DNA of 64,000 bases, from positions 7,566,413-7,630,412 of the forward strand of contig JAJEKV010000003.1 of the NCBI GenBank assembly GCA_021234155.1, in the 5' to 3' direction. This document shows, piece by piece, positions 9,608-21,900 of this stretch. The translations under genes were made by a program, and so were the position numbers. This DNA is from Isoetes taiwanensis. Taxonomy: Eukaryota; Streptophyta; Lycopodiopsida; Isoetales; Isoetaceae. The notes under the pieces are model-generated. The model was not told the DNA's origin. It searched no databases and saw only the letters and a list, made by a program, of their open reading frames with translations. Within the stretch, counting starts at the first letter, position 1. Each line of letters opens with the position of its first letter.

Positions 9608-10095
9608 CAACTGCTAGAATTCCTTGGTGTGCAGGGGTACCCAGGCGATAGGACAATGCAGAGAGGAAGACGCCAACAGGATGGCGACAAGCGGCCGAGA
9701 GACACAAGGCGCCAAGAGCTCGATCCGGGCTTCCAAAACCGGTTCGGGAGTATAGTGCGGGATGAGAATGACTTTCGTGGCTAAGAAATATGAAGGCGAC
9801 AGTGTTTAGCGGAGCACAAAGCGCCAAAGAAGCACAGAATTTTCTAAATCTGCAGTCGAGGAGAATGAGGGGCTTTTAAAGGGTTATGGACCTTTCATGA
9901 GGCGAAGACAAGTGTCGTGCATGTAAGAGCTTGGCCTTTTGAAATAAAAATGGACCGTTGATGGGTTCGAGCGTGAGGAATTAATTGTGGACCTTAATAA
10001 TAAGTGCGCGGAGTTTTTGAATTTCAAATCTGTCATTTAAAGCCCGCCCAAAATTAATTCGAGTCATGCACGTGTCGCACGTGCTTTAGGCGGGA
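9607..10095 (-). promoter_or_regulatory. Promoter and leader of the minus-strand gene
   Basis: On the minus strand, TTTAAAAG (9873-9880) lies about 270 bases upstream of the ATG at 9607. Further upstream are two G-boxes, CACGTG at 10069-10074 and 10078-10083, inside the palindrome GCACGTGTCGCACGTGC. An E2F-like GGCGGGAA is at 10088-10095. The ATG opens MASRPTTGGKG, which ends at a GT donor. The site calls are direct; their use is inferred. Confidence 0.4.
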
Positions 10096-12370
10096 ATTTG
10101 TGTTTCAAAGTTCCGGGACGGACACATTACTTCGAAATTAGGTGGGACATTTAACTTTAAAAATTGGGGGGAAATTACATTCAAATTTTAGGAAGTTTCG
10201 ATGCAGTCCGTCCTTTTCCTGAAATTGGTGTGCAGGAATTGTGTGCCTGCTATTTTCTCCATTAACCCTTGTTTGTAGTCAGGCCCTTCCAATGCTCGAT
10301 TGTATTTGTTTTGGGAGCTCAATGATAAATTCCAGTTAGTGTCTGCCTCCTTAGTTCTCTTAGTGTCTGCCTCCTTCAGTTTCATCTACAGAAAGGGACG
10401 AATTGGGCGGTCGCCCAGATTGTCCCTATGTGTAGGTGACCAGGTAGGTGAAACTGCCCGGGTGGGCAAACTGTATCTCGAAGGTGTTTTCTCTTGGTGA
10501 CAACTAAATTGGGCGGGCGCCGAGTCTCTGCCTACTTCACAGCTCTTTAACCACCACGAACAAATTGGCGGCGCCAATTTGTTCATGGATATGTCCCGCT
10601 CGTAATCGACAACCTTCTTTTGTACCCATTGTGAGACTGACTGCATCAATAATACCCTTATATAAGCCGATTCGTTCAAATAGGGCGTCACTAATTTATA
10701 AACAATGGGACAAATTGGGCTGGTCCCCATATTGTCCCTTTCTCTCAGATGACCGATAGGTGAAACTGTCCCGTGGGCCACCAGATCTCGAAGGTGTTTT
10801 CTCTTGGTGACATCTAAATTGGGCGGGCGCCGAGTGTGTGCCTACTTTACAGCTCTTCTACCACCACGAACAAATTGGGCTACCAATTTGTGCGCGGATA
10901 TGGCCTCTTCAGAGTGAGAACCTTCTTTTCTACCCATTGTGAGACTTACTGCATCCAATACTAACCTTATACAAGGGGAATCTAAAGACCTCATATGTAA
11001 AAAAGGGCACCCGCCCAATTTCATTGTCCTTGTAACCATTGAATGGGAGTCCCCTCGTGTCATTTGCATTGCTTTCTCGCCTTCCTTACTCGATTTTAAC
11101 ACTACCAAATCCTTGTGCAAGTTGTGTATCTCTTCCTTAATGAACATCTAGTAGCAAAGGGAGTTGTGGGGCAAATGACACAATGCCACTTCAAGGAGAT
11201 ATCGAAAAGGACTAGTGAGCGTAGGTGTGGAGGAAGTGTTCAAGGCCACCATACCCTTCCCCGCCAACTCTAGATGCAACCACAATAGCGTAAGCCGGGG
11301 GCTCATTCCTTCTCCGAGAAGTGAAGATGCTCGTGAGTCGTCATAATGACGCCCCCAAAGAAAAGACAAATGACGAGGTGGGGAAGGAGACACAAATCAC
11401 GACAAGATATACCCTTCTTGAAAAGGATTGTGAGATATGGCACTCATGCGACTCCATTATCGCCGGAAAGGGATTTATATCTTTCACCGCCCCGATGATG
11501 CGCTTTGTGACCGCCGGGTTTCAAGTTTGTGGGAGTATCTCAGAATCGGTTTCCCTCCCCTTTCTCGAAGTGAACATCCGCTGCCGGGGTTGCTTGCGTG
11601 CCCGGGCCGGGATGCTCGTGAGATGGAGCAATGACCTCGCCCGTGTTGACGAGTAAAGGTCTCGAGATATTGACCGCAAAGACCGCAACAGAAGCGTGAT
11701 ATTGTGTCCAGCCAGGGGAGCTCAGAGCATCGAAGCACCCAAATTATGAGAAACGACATTACACTTTTCATTCCCCGACAATCCAGAAGGTTGTTAGGCC
11801 ACCAAAGCTTGCTCGTCTCACCACTCGTAATGCTATCCTCATTTACGTGGAGGACCTTGTGTTGCAAGAATAGGTGTTGTGTCGTGTTCTCTAGGAATCA
11901 AGTTGTTAACATGCGAAAAGGAATTCCTTGCCATGAAATCAAGTGATAGGGTTACTTTTGTTTATGACATGTTCGCCAACAACATGAAAGGTCGAAGAGT
12001 GGGACGACCGGTGTCAGCAGGGGAATCTCGCTTGCGAAGGGCGTGGTACCTTGGTCTCGGGATCTCAAAGTCGGCGTGATCCGAAATGGAAGGCCCAATT
12101 TCTTGAGGGTGCACGCAAGGCCAAACATGGTAACTATGGCACCTTGAAGCCTCGCCTCGACGCTGGCATGTGAGGCCGTGTTTTCCATGTTCGTGAGGGA
12201 GAACGGTGAATCCTTGCCCCACCGCAGCCGGGAGAGAAACGAGGAGGGGATAAGAGAGAATGTCGAAGTTGCCCGCAATGTTTACGAAGTCCAAAGATTC
12301 TAGAAGAGGTTAATGCGCAGGTTGTGGCATTGATCGGCAAGAAGGTATCACCGGCATGTGTTTTCATAGA
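10096..12370. other. Mostly non-coding stretch with tandem duplication and decayed ORF pieces
   Basis: Apart from the tandem duplication at 10395-10990 and the palindrome copies within it, I see no intact gene. From about 11310 to 12370 the plus strand has short open pieces in changing frames. One near 12390-12440, with FSKCDTCEV, is probably the N-terminal part of the gene at 12370-14157. The ORFs on the minus strand here look like shadows. Confidence 0.4.
10395..10990. repeat. Tandem duplication of an approximately 310-bp unit
   Basis: 10395-10680 and 10705-10990 align with an offset of 308-312 bases. Shared blocks include TCTCGAAGGTGTTTTCTCTT (10476-10495 and 10786-10805) and the downstream CCACCACGAACAAATTGG and CCCATTGTGAGACT. 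Each unit carries three palindrome copies at matching places. Two of the three pairs differ mainly in the centre (GCGGCGCC at 10562 against GGCTACC at 10872), while the flanking sequence is well kept. The cores therefore changed faster than the surroundings or are error-prone to read. Confidence 0.8.
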
Positions 12371-14157
12371 ACGTGGAGGCGGAGCTTCCGGACGCCAATA
12401 TCGCAAAAAGAAAATTGCATTCTCCAAATGCGATACATGTGAGGTGATCCGCACGGGTTATCAAGACCAAAGATGAAGGAGAGAGGAGGATGTTGCATGA
12501 TGAAAGAAGAGCGATAGACCGGAGCAGCCCTCGTGGTCGCACACACGCATCGGGTCGTGGAGATTATACTCCCACGTATCCCTACCAATATCTTTGTATT
12601 ATTCACGACAAAATGGATCAAGCCAAAACAATGATTCCAAAATTGCAACAACTGCGGAAGTCTCTCGAGACTTGACAAGCTGAAAACGACATTGACCGGT
12701 GCATTGACTCATGGTCATGGGAATGGATCCTATGGAAACTTTGCCCGGACTTATGGCCGATGACTCTAACTTCCATGTAGGTTCTTTGAATAGCATCTTG
12801 AAGAGATTAGAGTTGGGGCACGAGTATGCGTGAGGCCACCTATCGCTGCTCAATCATCTGCTCCAAAATGGGTCTCCTCATTATGACACAACGGCCTTGG
12901 AGTCAAAGTTGTCACTATCCAATACCAAAGATACCGCTAATTTGCCACAGCACAGGGACCATCATTGAAGCCTCTGCCCAAGATACTTTATTTGGTAAAA
13001 TGACAACGATCCGGACGTAACAAGAATAGGTATGTCTTCTCCTATCTTTCTTACCTAGTATATCTTGGTGTGTTTGAAGAGATTGAGCTAGGGTTCATGA
13101 TGCCCTCACACACATGATGATATCGATGCCTTGTTTGGTAACTTCTCTACATCTTTAAAGAAGGCGAGGTGCTCACAATGCCGAACCACTGTATGAATTC
13201 CACAAATGCAACTTGAATACACCTGCGCTCTATGTTGTTGACAAAGTTTCTGATTGGAAGGGTTTTATAGAAGGCTACATACCGAGATGGGGATGATAGA
13301 TTGACAGTCATACCACCCCTCTAACTTTCAGATTCGCTATGAATGGTGATTGGCCACCATGTATTACAAAACTAGACCCACTTACCCGGATTGGTTGCCC
13401 GGGTGGAATAAAGATGTGGAAAAAAAAAAAGGACGGGGAAGCCCATGATGCCGAGGGATATCCTAAGCCGCTTCCTCCCAAGAAATCGGTGAAGGACCTT
13501 GGCCTCGCCTACGAAACAAGATCCACAAGCATATATTGCATTGGGTTGCTTGTTCAACGCCTAACAAAGGTGCTCCGAAACCGCCAACTACCGACGCTTC
13601 ACGGCCACGATTGAATATTGGATGAAACTCTTGCAAGAACTTCGGAACATCAGCCAGCGACGAAGGCACTTATAATGACTTCGCCACGCATTAGGCAAGC
13701 ACAAGCTCCACCTCATGTAGCTGTAGTGGTGGAGCCAATTGCTACTATCACTCCTCCTTACGCCGGGCCCCCGGATGGACAAACCCGGCCTTAATTCAAC
13801 CCATACAAAGATTTGAAGAAAGGTATGTTTATTATGGCACGCCCTGATGATGTGTTGTGCCCAACTTGGGTGGGCCTAGCTACTGAGGACCCACAAATGG
13901 ATGATAAGAAGGAGAACTTTGAGACTATTCTGGTGACTTGGTGGGAGCCAGTCCCAGTGAGGAACCAAGTCTACCCAGCTAATTATGCCAATTGTTGGAA
14001 GAAGAGATGGAGGCCAACGACTGCAAGTGACCGCATAGAAGTGGAGACTATCGACTACGCTTGGGAGCCATCAAACAAGAAGAAGATACCTAATACTATT
14101 AAGATACCCGTGCATGCTGCTGAGGCATATGCAGCACTCGCAGGGGATGTCAACTAG
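12370..14157 (+). CDS. DUF7869-like transposon-associated protein (frames disrupted)
   Basis: Plus-strand pieces line up in the order seen in a large family of plant and algal transposon-associated proteins. Near 12390 is FSKCDTCEV; at 12587-12640 QYLCIIHDKMDQAKT; near 12706 LTHGHG; at 12762 DSNFHVGSL. At 13339 NGDWPP and then GIKMWK follow, with LPPK at about 13480. The C-terminal module (13813-14157) has FIMARPDDVLCPTWVGLA and ILVTWWEPVPV and ends at TAG 14155. In the 12.65-12.76 kb interval the frame jumps twice. Adding one base at each of four CGs (12654, 12666, 12746, 12758) makes it continuous. The family name is from memory. The role is unknown, probably linked to transposition. It is a second, diverged relative of the gene at 56.4-60.0 kb. 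Confidence 0.5.
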
Positions 14158-14215
14158 TGTATGAAAATGAGTCATTCATCCAAGTGTACTAAAAAATGGT
14201 CCATAAATTCAGGTA

Positions 14216-15359
14216 TTGTCCATAATTAATGAAATTGTGCTTATAAGGAGGAGAGGAACTGACCTCCCTATCATTACTATAGATCGGGAAGTCTGTTTCG
14301 AGGCTCGATTTGCACTGGCCATCATCATGGACCAGTATATTGAGGATGAGCAGATAGCTGCCGAGCAAACTTCTACACCATTACCTCCTGACCCGGAAGA
14401 CGATGAGGTCGTCGACGAGCAGGATTTTGCACGGTGGAGGGAGCTCGCCACCGAAGCCCCGGCAAGCCGAGAGAAAGCCCTCAAGCTCGAAGGGCTAAAC
14501 CTTCTTCCTGCCGTACTCTTGAACAACCAAGAGTATCTTATTCTTGAAGACATCATGTGGGTTTACCGCGTCATTGCTGATATGCGGGGCCGCCGAAAGA
14601 TAGAGGTCCTCTACGACCTTGCCGAGTACTGCCAAGATGACTCCCTCGACTTTACAACACCCGTCGTGCACCCGACACAGGTAGAGAACTTGCTGGTATA
14701 TCAGCCAGAAGAGCTAGAGCCCGTTGAGACCCTTTTATCTCTTCGACAGTTCCTATTGACTGATACACCCCAGCCTCCAGAGGAGCAGTTTGTAGTTCAC
14801 ATGCGGCCTCCTCCTGTAGTTCAGCCATTACAGATCACTATGGGCGAGGGGGATCAACAGGAAGAAGACCTTTGGGACACCAAGGTGAGCCTTAGGGAGG
14901 ATAAAGAAGAAGCAGAGCAGGAGAGGATCCCTGTGAACTTGGAAAAGGAAGCAGAAACTTCCAGGGATCCCCAAATTAGGGCAATGGGCAACCATTTGAC
15001 CCGATTCTTCCTTTCAGCCTTCCGGCAAGGTGAGGTCTTGTTCTTCTCCAAGAATTTGGGGCCTTCTTCTGAAGCGTCTTGGTGGGCGCTCCGTGCGTTA
15101 TCCCACCTTGGCGGACCATAAGAAGATTGATTACCATGCCACCACTATCACTTTGGTCCGACGAGATCTGGCTATCGTGGCATTGGGGGACGTGGCAGGC
15201 TGCGCTAGTATGCGACTCCTTGTGGCGGCACCCTTGGCCACTTGCTTGCCACTGGAGGCAGCAGCTCGAGCCGCCCTCTCTGCTAGCCCCAACACCACCT
15301 TGATGCGCTACCGACCACCTCCTCAGCCTATGGATGATGAGGAGGAACCTAGTTCTTAG
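14216..15359 (+). CDS. Unknown acidic protein, one frame jump
   Basis: A long open frame runs from about 14228 to 15121, and its likely continuation in another frame runs to TAG at 15357. The product is acidic. It starts near EIVLIRRRGTDLPIITIDREV, has a Pro/Asp/Glu linker (PLPPDPEDDEVVDEQDF), then LEGLNLLPAVLLNNQEYLILED and a long Glu/Gln-rich segment. The second frame starts around LGGRSVRYPTLADHKK (about 15075) and ends PPPQPMDDEEEPSS. The join lies near 15060-15080. I recognise no domain. It sits between the transposon-associated gene and the Ty3 gag, on the same strand as both, and could be an extra 5' ORF of the Ty3 element or a captured gene. Confidence 0.4.
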
Positions 15360-15579
15360 AAATCTTTTTACCATTATAAATCTCTATATTCCATATGGAT
15401 GTAATCTTTGATTGGCATTTTTCTTAAGCCATCATATAATATATGTGCTATTTTCTTATGCTTTATAATTACGGTATCGTTGACTACGATTCAATTGTGT
15501 CCCTATGATAGTTGTTGTCTCTTTTAGAGTATAAGGAATTGTAACGATATTGTATATTCATTCTTGCCGTCTTGCAGAC

Positions 15580-16038
15580 GATGAGCTCGAAGAAATCGAG
15601 GAAAGAATCACCAACGAAATATGAAGGGACGATCAGGGACCTCCCGACCAGGACTACGGTCAACGGTATGGGGAGTATTCGGATCGGGATGATGACTACG
15701 AAGCGGGGGAACCCGTGGAAGAAGGAGAGCCTTATGATTCAACTAAAGGCTTGCAAATAGTCAATATTCTCTGTGAACGTGCTTTTGAACATCTACGACA
15801 AACTCTCCGTCGTACCTGGGATTACTGGGATATGACCAAGCACGAGGCTTTTGCCGACGCAAATGATCACTTATGGCAGATCTTTTATGCGCTAAGAAGC
15901 CTCTTCAATCTCCTTATCATTAGCCCCACGTTAGACTACCAGCACGTTATCATCCAGGCATGGGCTCGCTACAAGTTAGTCAGGGCCGTACGGGAGAGCG
16001 TTCGCTACTCCATCCTGTACCCTTTCGCGCAACCCTAG
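15580..16038 (+). CDS. Unknown acidic then aromatic-rich protein, possible downstream exon
   Basis: After an acceptor-like TTGCAG (15574-15579) a frame reads DDELEEIEERITNEI, meets TGA near 15622, then continues without stops to TAG at 16036. It includes DQDYGQRYGEYSDRDDDYEAG and a helical part, FEHLRQTLRRTWDYWDMTKHEAF, ending YSILYPFAQP. The ATG at 15715 would give a shorter 107-aa product. Intergenic sequence before it (15360-15570) is AT-rich and could be an intron from the 14216-15359 ORF. No family is recognised. A 260-bp AT-rich gap separates it from the gag ORF. Confidence 0.35.
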
Positions 16039-16298
16039 GCCTGATCTCTTCAGTGTTTTTTTTATGGTTAAATCTGAGTTGTTAAAAAAATTTGCTTAAT
16101 GTATAATCACTACTTCTGTACTGTATAATCTTAAGTTTGTGTTAAAGATACATCTCCCATGTAACTGCTACTCTGACGTTATAATAAAGATCTTTTCTTT
16201 CATTCTCTTGTATTGTCTTTATTATTATTTCCTAGCACTACTTAAAATGATCTTCTTGGTGACACTTAGTATCACAATAATTATCCTTATACCTTCTT

Positions 16299-17408
16299 AT
16301 GGTCAATATAGATGGTGCACGTAACGTCTCATGGCAGATACCCTCGAATGCTAGCAGATTAACACCTGAGCAAGAACTCATGCTAATGAAACGACAGTTA
16401 GTAGAGCTGCAGGCTTATGTGTTAAATGCCAACCCACCACAGCATATGCAAGAGGACGGACCGGAGTTATCTCCGTTACCACCAAGTCCACCACCACGGC
16501 AGCCACTTGCACCAGAACCAGGCTCTGTACCCGCACCAAGGAGGCACCATTCCAAACGTCGTCGAAGCTCGTCTACAGATAGTGCCGCCTCATCACGATC
16601 AGCCACTTCTGTGTCTTCAGAGTCATCTATATCGTCTGGTGACCATGCAAAGACCCAGGACAAGGAGTACCGTAAGACAATTGATACAGCCATTACTAGT
16701 ATATGGAAAAACAGAAAATTGGCTCAGTTTGATGGGAAATCCAGAGGCGGCCTGAACGCAGAGTTTTGGTTGGACGAGATGAAGGAGTTTGGGAAATCCT
16801 ATGGGATGACGGAGAAAGATACAGGAAAAGTTGCCACTACAAACCTTACAGGGGCCGCTCGTATTTGGTGGAAGGGCTATGCTAGAGCCAAGCATCTAAA
16901 CAGAAGCAGATGCAAATTTAAAAAGTTTGCTAAGGCTTTTAAGTCGCATTATATGCCCCGTGCGCACAAATGCCAACAGATTCAGACTTTTTACAGGTTG
17001 GAGCAAAAGGGCATGTCAGTTCAGGCCTACATAGATGAATTCATGCGCTTGAGGCTGTATGTTCCAGGCATGAACGAAAAGAGGGCAGTGGAGGGCTATA
17101 TCGAAGGGTTGGTTCCCTCAATTAAACGAATGGTTAAGGCTATAGACCCCAAGTCAGTTGCAGAGGCTGAGGCTAAGGCATTGAGCCTTGAGGAGGACTT
17201 GCCAAGAAACCAGTACCAACGCCCTGCCTCTTATACCCAGCCGCGCCCGTACACACCTTACAAGCCCCGCTCACCCAGTCCCGGGCCTCTCAGCAGAACT
17301 CTTACGGCCGCCAGGAAAAGAAAGTCACCTTCAGCATGCCCGACAAACCGAACAATGTCGGTAAGGAAGTTCGGAACCTCTTACAGTCCATTCCCAAAGA
17401 GGCCCTAG
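16299..17408 (+). CDS. gag: Gag of the chromodomain Ty3 element
   Basis: ATG at 16299 opens a 369-codon frame. A coiled part ([20 protein letters not shown]) is followed by a Pro-rich stretch, then a Ser/Arg-rich one. The retrotransposon gag fold spans about residues 145-285, with [27 protein letters not shown] and [21 protein letters not shown] as its classic blocks. The frame runs past its natural end into a basic tail. The zinc knuckle lies in the next frame ([14 protein letters not shown] at 17432-17473). Adding one base at the CG at 17282-17283 makes gag and pol one ORF, which is usual for plant chromoviruses. The product assembles the virus-like particle and binds the RNA template. Confidence 0.85.
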   Translation: MVNIDGARNVSWQIPSNASRLTPEQELMLMKRQLVELQAYVLNANPPQHMQEDGPELSPLPPSPPPRQPLAPEPGSVPAPRRHHSKRRRSSSTDSAASSRSATSVSSESSISSGDHAKTQDKEYRKTIDTAITSIWKNRKLAQFDGKSRGGLNAEFWLDEMKEFGKSYGMTEKDTGKVATTNLTGAARIWWKGYARAKHLNRSRCKFKKFAKAFKSHYMPRAHKCQQIQTFYRLEQKGMSVQAYIDEFMRLRLYVPGMNEKRAVEGYIEGLVPSIKRMVKAIDPKSVAEAEAKALSLEEDLPRNQYQRPASYTQPRPYTPYKPRSPSPGPLSRTLTAARKRKSPSACPTNRTMSVRKFGTSYSPFPKRP

Positions 17409-18962
17409 AGCAGCTCCGCAAAGAGAAGGCATGTTACAGGTGTATGCGGCCCGGGCACTTCATGCAGAACTGCCCTTATGTCACACATACTGCAAAGCTG
17501 GCCATGGCCGACCTTGATTGGGACGAGCTTGAGGCTACACCACCTGCCGACGAGGAGGCTCCCGAGTATAACCACGGTGCGTCCCATATCCTTGTTGCCA
17601 TTGAAACCGGCAATACTGAAAGTCAGCCTGCCGTTATTTCCACTATAGGTCAAGTAGACAGTAAGCCTTTCATAATTCTTATGGACACGGGAAGTACACA
17701 TAATTTTTCTTCTCCTAGAATGGCCCAGGTATTGCAGCTTGAGACTCTAAGGTCCCGACCGAAACCTGTGACTTTAGCCAGTGGTAAGATCAGACATATT
17801 CATGGCCATCGCATTAACCTCAGAATGCAGCTGCCGGGTGCACCAGTAGCAATGGGTGCCGAGCTAATGGATATTGGCAAGTATGATCTGATTGTGGGCA
17901 TGGAATTCTTGGCATCTGCAAAAGCTAATATAGACTGCGAGAAACGGGAGGTTACTTTCAACGCAGCTAATGGAGCCTGCGTAACTATAAAAGGTGATCC
18001 ATTCGACCCCATTATGCAGTCTATGTCCAGCAGGCAGTTAGATAAAGCTATACGCAAGGATAAGTTACTTTGCGTCATCAGACTTGCCTCCATTGAGTCG
18101 GATGCTAAACAGAAGCACGTAGTCGATGCATTGCCAGAGCATATTGCTGATCTTCTCAGCGAATTTAGCGATCTCTTTCCAGATGAGATCCAGAAACTTC
18201 CCCCTTTTAGAGGGGTAGAATGTGAGATAGCTTTGGAACCGGGTACTAAGCCTACCAGTAAGGCCCCGTACCGTATGAGTCCTCCTGAATTGGCAGAGCT
18301 TAAGAAGCAACTTCAGGAGTTACTGAACCTAGGCTTCATTCGGCCTAGTGTTTCTCCTTTTGGCGCTCCTATCCTTTTTGTTAAGAAAAAGGATGGCTCC
18401 TTGAGGATGTGTATTGATTATCGGCAGCTCAACAAGCATACGATCAAGAATCGCTATGCTTTGCCTAGGGCAGACGATCTTATGGACCAATTGCAAGGGG
18501 CCAAGTACTTCTCAAAGATTGATTTACACTCTGGATATCACCAAATAAGAATTAAAGAGGAGGACATCCATAAGTCGGCTTTTCGCACTAGATACGGGCA
18601 CTATGAATTTACAGTTATGCCTTTTGGATTAACTAATGTCCCCGCAACATTCATGCGGTTAATGAATGATGTCTTCCGAGAATACTTGGATAATTTTGTT
18701 GTTATTTTCTTTGATGACATTCTCATCTATAGTAAAACCCTGGAGGAGCATGAGAAGCATCTTCGGGTGGCCCTACAAAAGCTAAGACGTCACCAGCTCT
18801 TTGCCAAGCTCTCTAAGTGTAAGTTTGCCACTCCCAAGGTGGATTATTTAGGCCATGTCATTTCAGCCGAGGGAATTGCTACAGATCCAGCAAAAATAGA
18901 GGCAATCAAGGATTGGCTGATTCCAAGTAATGTGTCAGAAGTCCGAAGTTTCTTGGGATTAG
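17336..18962 (+). CDS. pol: Pol part 1: zinc knuckle, protease, reverse transcriptase (5' part)
   Basis: Frame 17336 carries the CCHC knuckle, then aspartic protease with [13 protein letters not shown] (about 17670-17708) and the second-half motif DLIVGMEFL (about 17885-17911). RT follows. [18 protein letters not shown] is at about 18380-18433 and [15 protein letters not shown] near 18511-18555. [12 protein letters not shown] is near 18618-18653. The catalytic box is [11 protein letters not shown] near 18701-18733, where FFDD replaces the common FIDD. It breaks off at EVRSFLGL (18960), where the 4.6-kb TIR element is inserted. The rest continues at 23531 with AGYYRKF. No stop is present in this segment, so the element was probably young when hit. 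Confidence 0.9.
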
Positions 18963-21900
18963 GGGTAGAAGCACGAAAGGGTGTCCAATATTTTTTGCAA
19001 AATGATGTAAAAAAACACACTAGGTTATAGTATTTCTAATGTACAATTTGAATTATACATTGGTTAGCCAGTCATTAATGCCGTAGTCCACGTGAGATTT
19101 TTTTCATTTATTTTCGGCAATACCGATGCATGATTTTGAAATTGATCAGATCTCCCAAAAATCAATTCAAGGAACCTGCTTCCCCCAATCAGTTCATGCT
19201 TCTGGCCATACCGATTCACGATTTTGAAATCAATCCTACCTCCAAATTGATTCCCTGCTTCCTCTAATCGATTCAAACAGCTTCATGGAAACAGATCTAT
19301 CTAAACGATTCAAGGATGGAGCAAAAACATAGAGGCGATTTTATGGCTGACGAATCTAATCTCGCTTTGTGATAGATCTATGCAAGAAGACGGATTACAA
19401 TCAGTTTTTGTATACAGAAAGGTAAGGAGGCTTAAAACGCGTGGGATGCTGGTATGTGACAAAATTCTTATTTGGGCATGCAATCGGGAAGCTTAGAGGC
19501 TATTGTGAAGAGGACATTCATTTAAAAAAGAAAAGAAAAGAAATCCTTGCTGCTGACCACACTATCCTTGCTTTAGTGGTTAGAAGAAGATTGGGGTTGA
19601 GTTGGAGAACAGGGGGGAAGAGGATTGAAAAATGTTTAGCTTATAATATTTTAGGTTGAAGAAGATTGAGTCTATTTCATTTTTGGTGTTCTTAAACAAA
19701 GATTCCCAAGAAAGCCCCTTCACATATATCAAGAAAGTAGAGTTTAGCTGATTTGGATGAGATTTTCTTTTTTTCCTTCTTGCTTTCATGAGCATGTTCT
19801 TGTCATCATAATTTATGTTCTTATCTTTGGCTAATCTAAAGACTTGTATCAGATTGTGATGAAAGAGTTTACCATAAAAATGCTCTTGGAAACGCGAAGA
19901 ATCATGGGAATTTCCTCTCAAGGTAATGATATATTGTTGTTTGTTATTATCTTTTTGTTGATGTAAAATGAGAGTGTCTTCTTCTTTACTTCGAAAAATA
20001 TGCATATGATAAAGTAGAGTTTTATTATTGCTAATGTAAAACTTGATTGCGCTGTTTTTGAAAAGGATAAATGCAAATCTAACTCTGACATAATAATTCG
20101 TCAGTAAAAGAAAACAATATTTTCTTTACCTGCAAATTAGATGTAGCTACTATCAGACATGTAAACTAATTTATGTTTTACATAGATTTAGCTTTTTATT
20201 GCTTCAGAGTAAATGTACTTGAAGGTTTCTTCATTGTAATTGCATGTGATCTTGATCACACCTCTTTTACCTATGTACATCTTTTGCTTCATAAATGGTT
20301 TCCAAATTTTTTCCTTACATTTACATATGACATGATGGGATGCATATGGAACTCTAATTACATCTACTTTGTAGTCTTTTCTTTACATTTACAGGTATTC
20401 TATGCTCTGATTACATCTGCTTTTATTTCAAGATCTTAGGGTGATTTTGTTGCATGTCATTGTTATGATATAGGTGGCAAGAAGATGTTTTTTTGGAAAA
20501 GGATTGAAGTTCTTACTATTCTCTAGAGCGCTGACAAAATCAGCAAATGGTGGTGTCATTAATAGTGTAGCTCCATCCACATCTAGGCCAAGCCATATTG
20601 TTTGGTAATGTGACATTTAAGGTAAGAATTGGCCGGTTTGCAAAGACAAGAACATCACGAGAAGGTATAATATCTGCGCAAGGTCGAAAATTACTATGGA
20701 TCATTACATTTTTCGACAATTTTGAAGGGGTCCCTTTTTACATCCAGTGCACAGGTTCTTGAAGCAGTTACCTGGATAAAATATTTACCATGGTGATATT
20801 AAATGGCTGCCATCTTGAGGTCTTGTCCATCTTGAGTCAGTAATAGAGGTGATATTTCCATTGGAGTTAGACAAACATAAGGTGGCCTTAAGCGTAAGGC
20901 ATGGAATGCCTTTGAAAAATCTACAGAGATTATAGATCCTATGTAAACTATTTTACATCACGTTTACATTTGCATCAGACTGTAGACAACAACTTCAGTG
21001 TATAGTTGTATTACAGAGTTCTTATGAATATTTAAGACTGCAAGACATAAATGTTTTTGAATTGGATACAGCAAAGTTCACTATATAACATCATACAATA
21101 TAAGGGCACATCATCATATCATGTCTTCATCTTACTTTCATGCATGTACATATCAACTCGTGGACCGCCGCTATAAAATCACACAGCTATGTTATAGATG
21201 ATATATCTCATATATGCGGCTATGCCCAATTTACTCTCACAAGGATTCAAACAAGTGCCTTCATTAACTGCAACATCTCAAGGTGATGAAAGTGTCCATC
21301 AATCTGCCCATATTAGCAACCTCTACATCATTAACCCCATAAAATATTGGGGTCCGAGAACATGCATGTGTCTCCAAATACGATGAGATTTATGTTATCG
21401 CTTATTAACACCACCATAGTTGTATTATCAAATGATAGATGATAGCTAAAAAAATCGTTGAAAGAATTTTCAAGATAGAGCTTTGTGCATGGAGGTATGG
21501 AGAATAGAAGCACCAACAACTAATTCTAACTTTAGCTAAAAAATGACTTTGAATGAGCTACAATGCATGGCAATGCATTTAAACACACTGGCAACTCTTC
21601 CTATCTTCTAGATCTATGTTTCTAAAATGCTCTATATTTGCAGTTAAAAAAGATCACTTGTTTGGGCATCAAACAACCCAATCCTCATCCATATAAAAAA
21701 ATTAAGACATTTCTTTGTATATAGAATCAAATAAGCAAAAGTGCTTTCAATATTCAAACAACACATGAGCAACGAACAAAGTGTTGTGAAACTATTGGTT
21801 TACAAGTTAAAACTTGTAGCTGAATTATCATTCGAATACATATATTGACATTCAACCAAGTGTATGAAGAGAAACAAATCATAACCTTGAGCAGGTATAG

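Larger units (their letters stand above)
2695..11021. repeat. Dispersed near-palindrome family, about 30 copies
   Basis: Two 10-base arms, AAATTGGGCG and CGCCCAATTT, flank a 2-bp CC or GG centre. Well-matched copies lie at 3832-3850, 4393-4414, 4481-4502, 4510-4528, 5555-5573, 7044-7065, 7088-7109, 7154-7170, 8943-8960, 9055-9074, 10562-10580 and 10872-10889. Others have one altered arm, often CCCACTTT (2695, 2840, 3770, 9264, 9302, 9340). Still others lie at 2728, 2768, 7192, 8980, 9125, 9191, 10401, 10506, 10712, 10816 and 11000. The arms are better kept than the centre, which varies from 0 to 6 bp. I found no full copy in the other 53 kb. Copies share only the palindrome, mostly without shared flanks. 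Possible natures are foldback insertions, binding sites for a dimeric factor (GGGCCCA resembles TCP/site II targets) or structured intron elements. Confidence 0.75.

Noticed and set aside
17270-17420. Programmed -1 frameshift between gag and pol
   Set aside because: No convincing slippery heptamer was seen, and one added base at the CG at 17282 makes a single ORF, in line with other CG errors and with the usual single ORF of plant chromoviruses.
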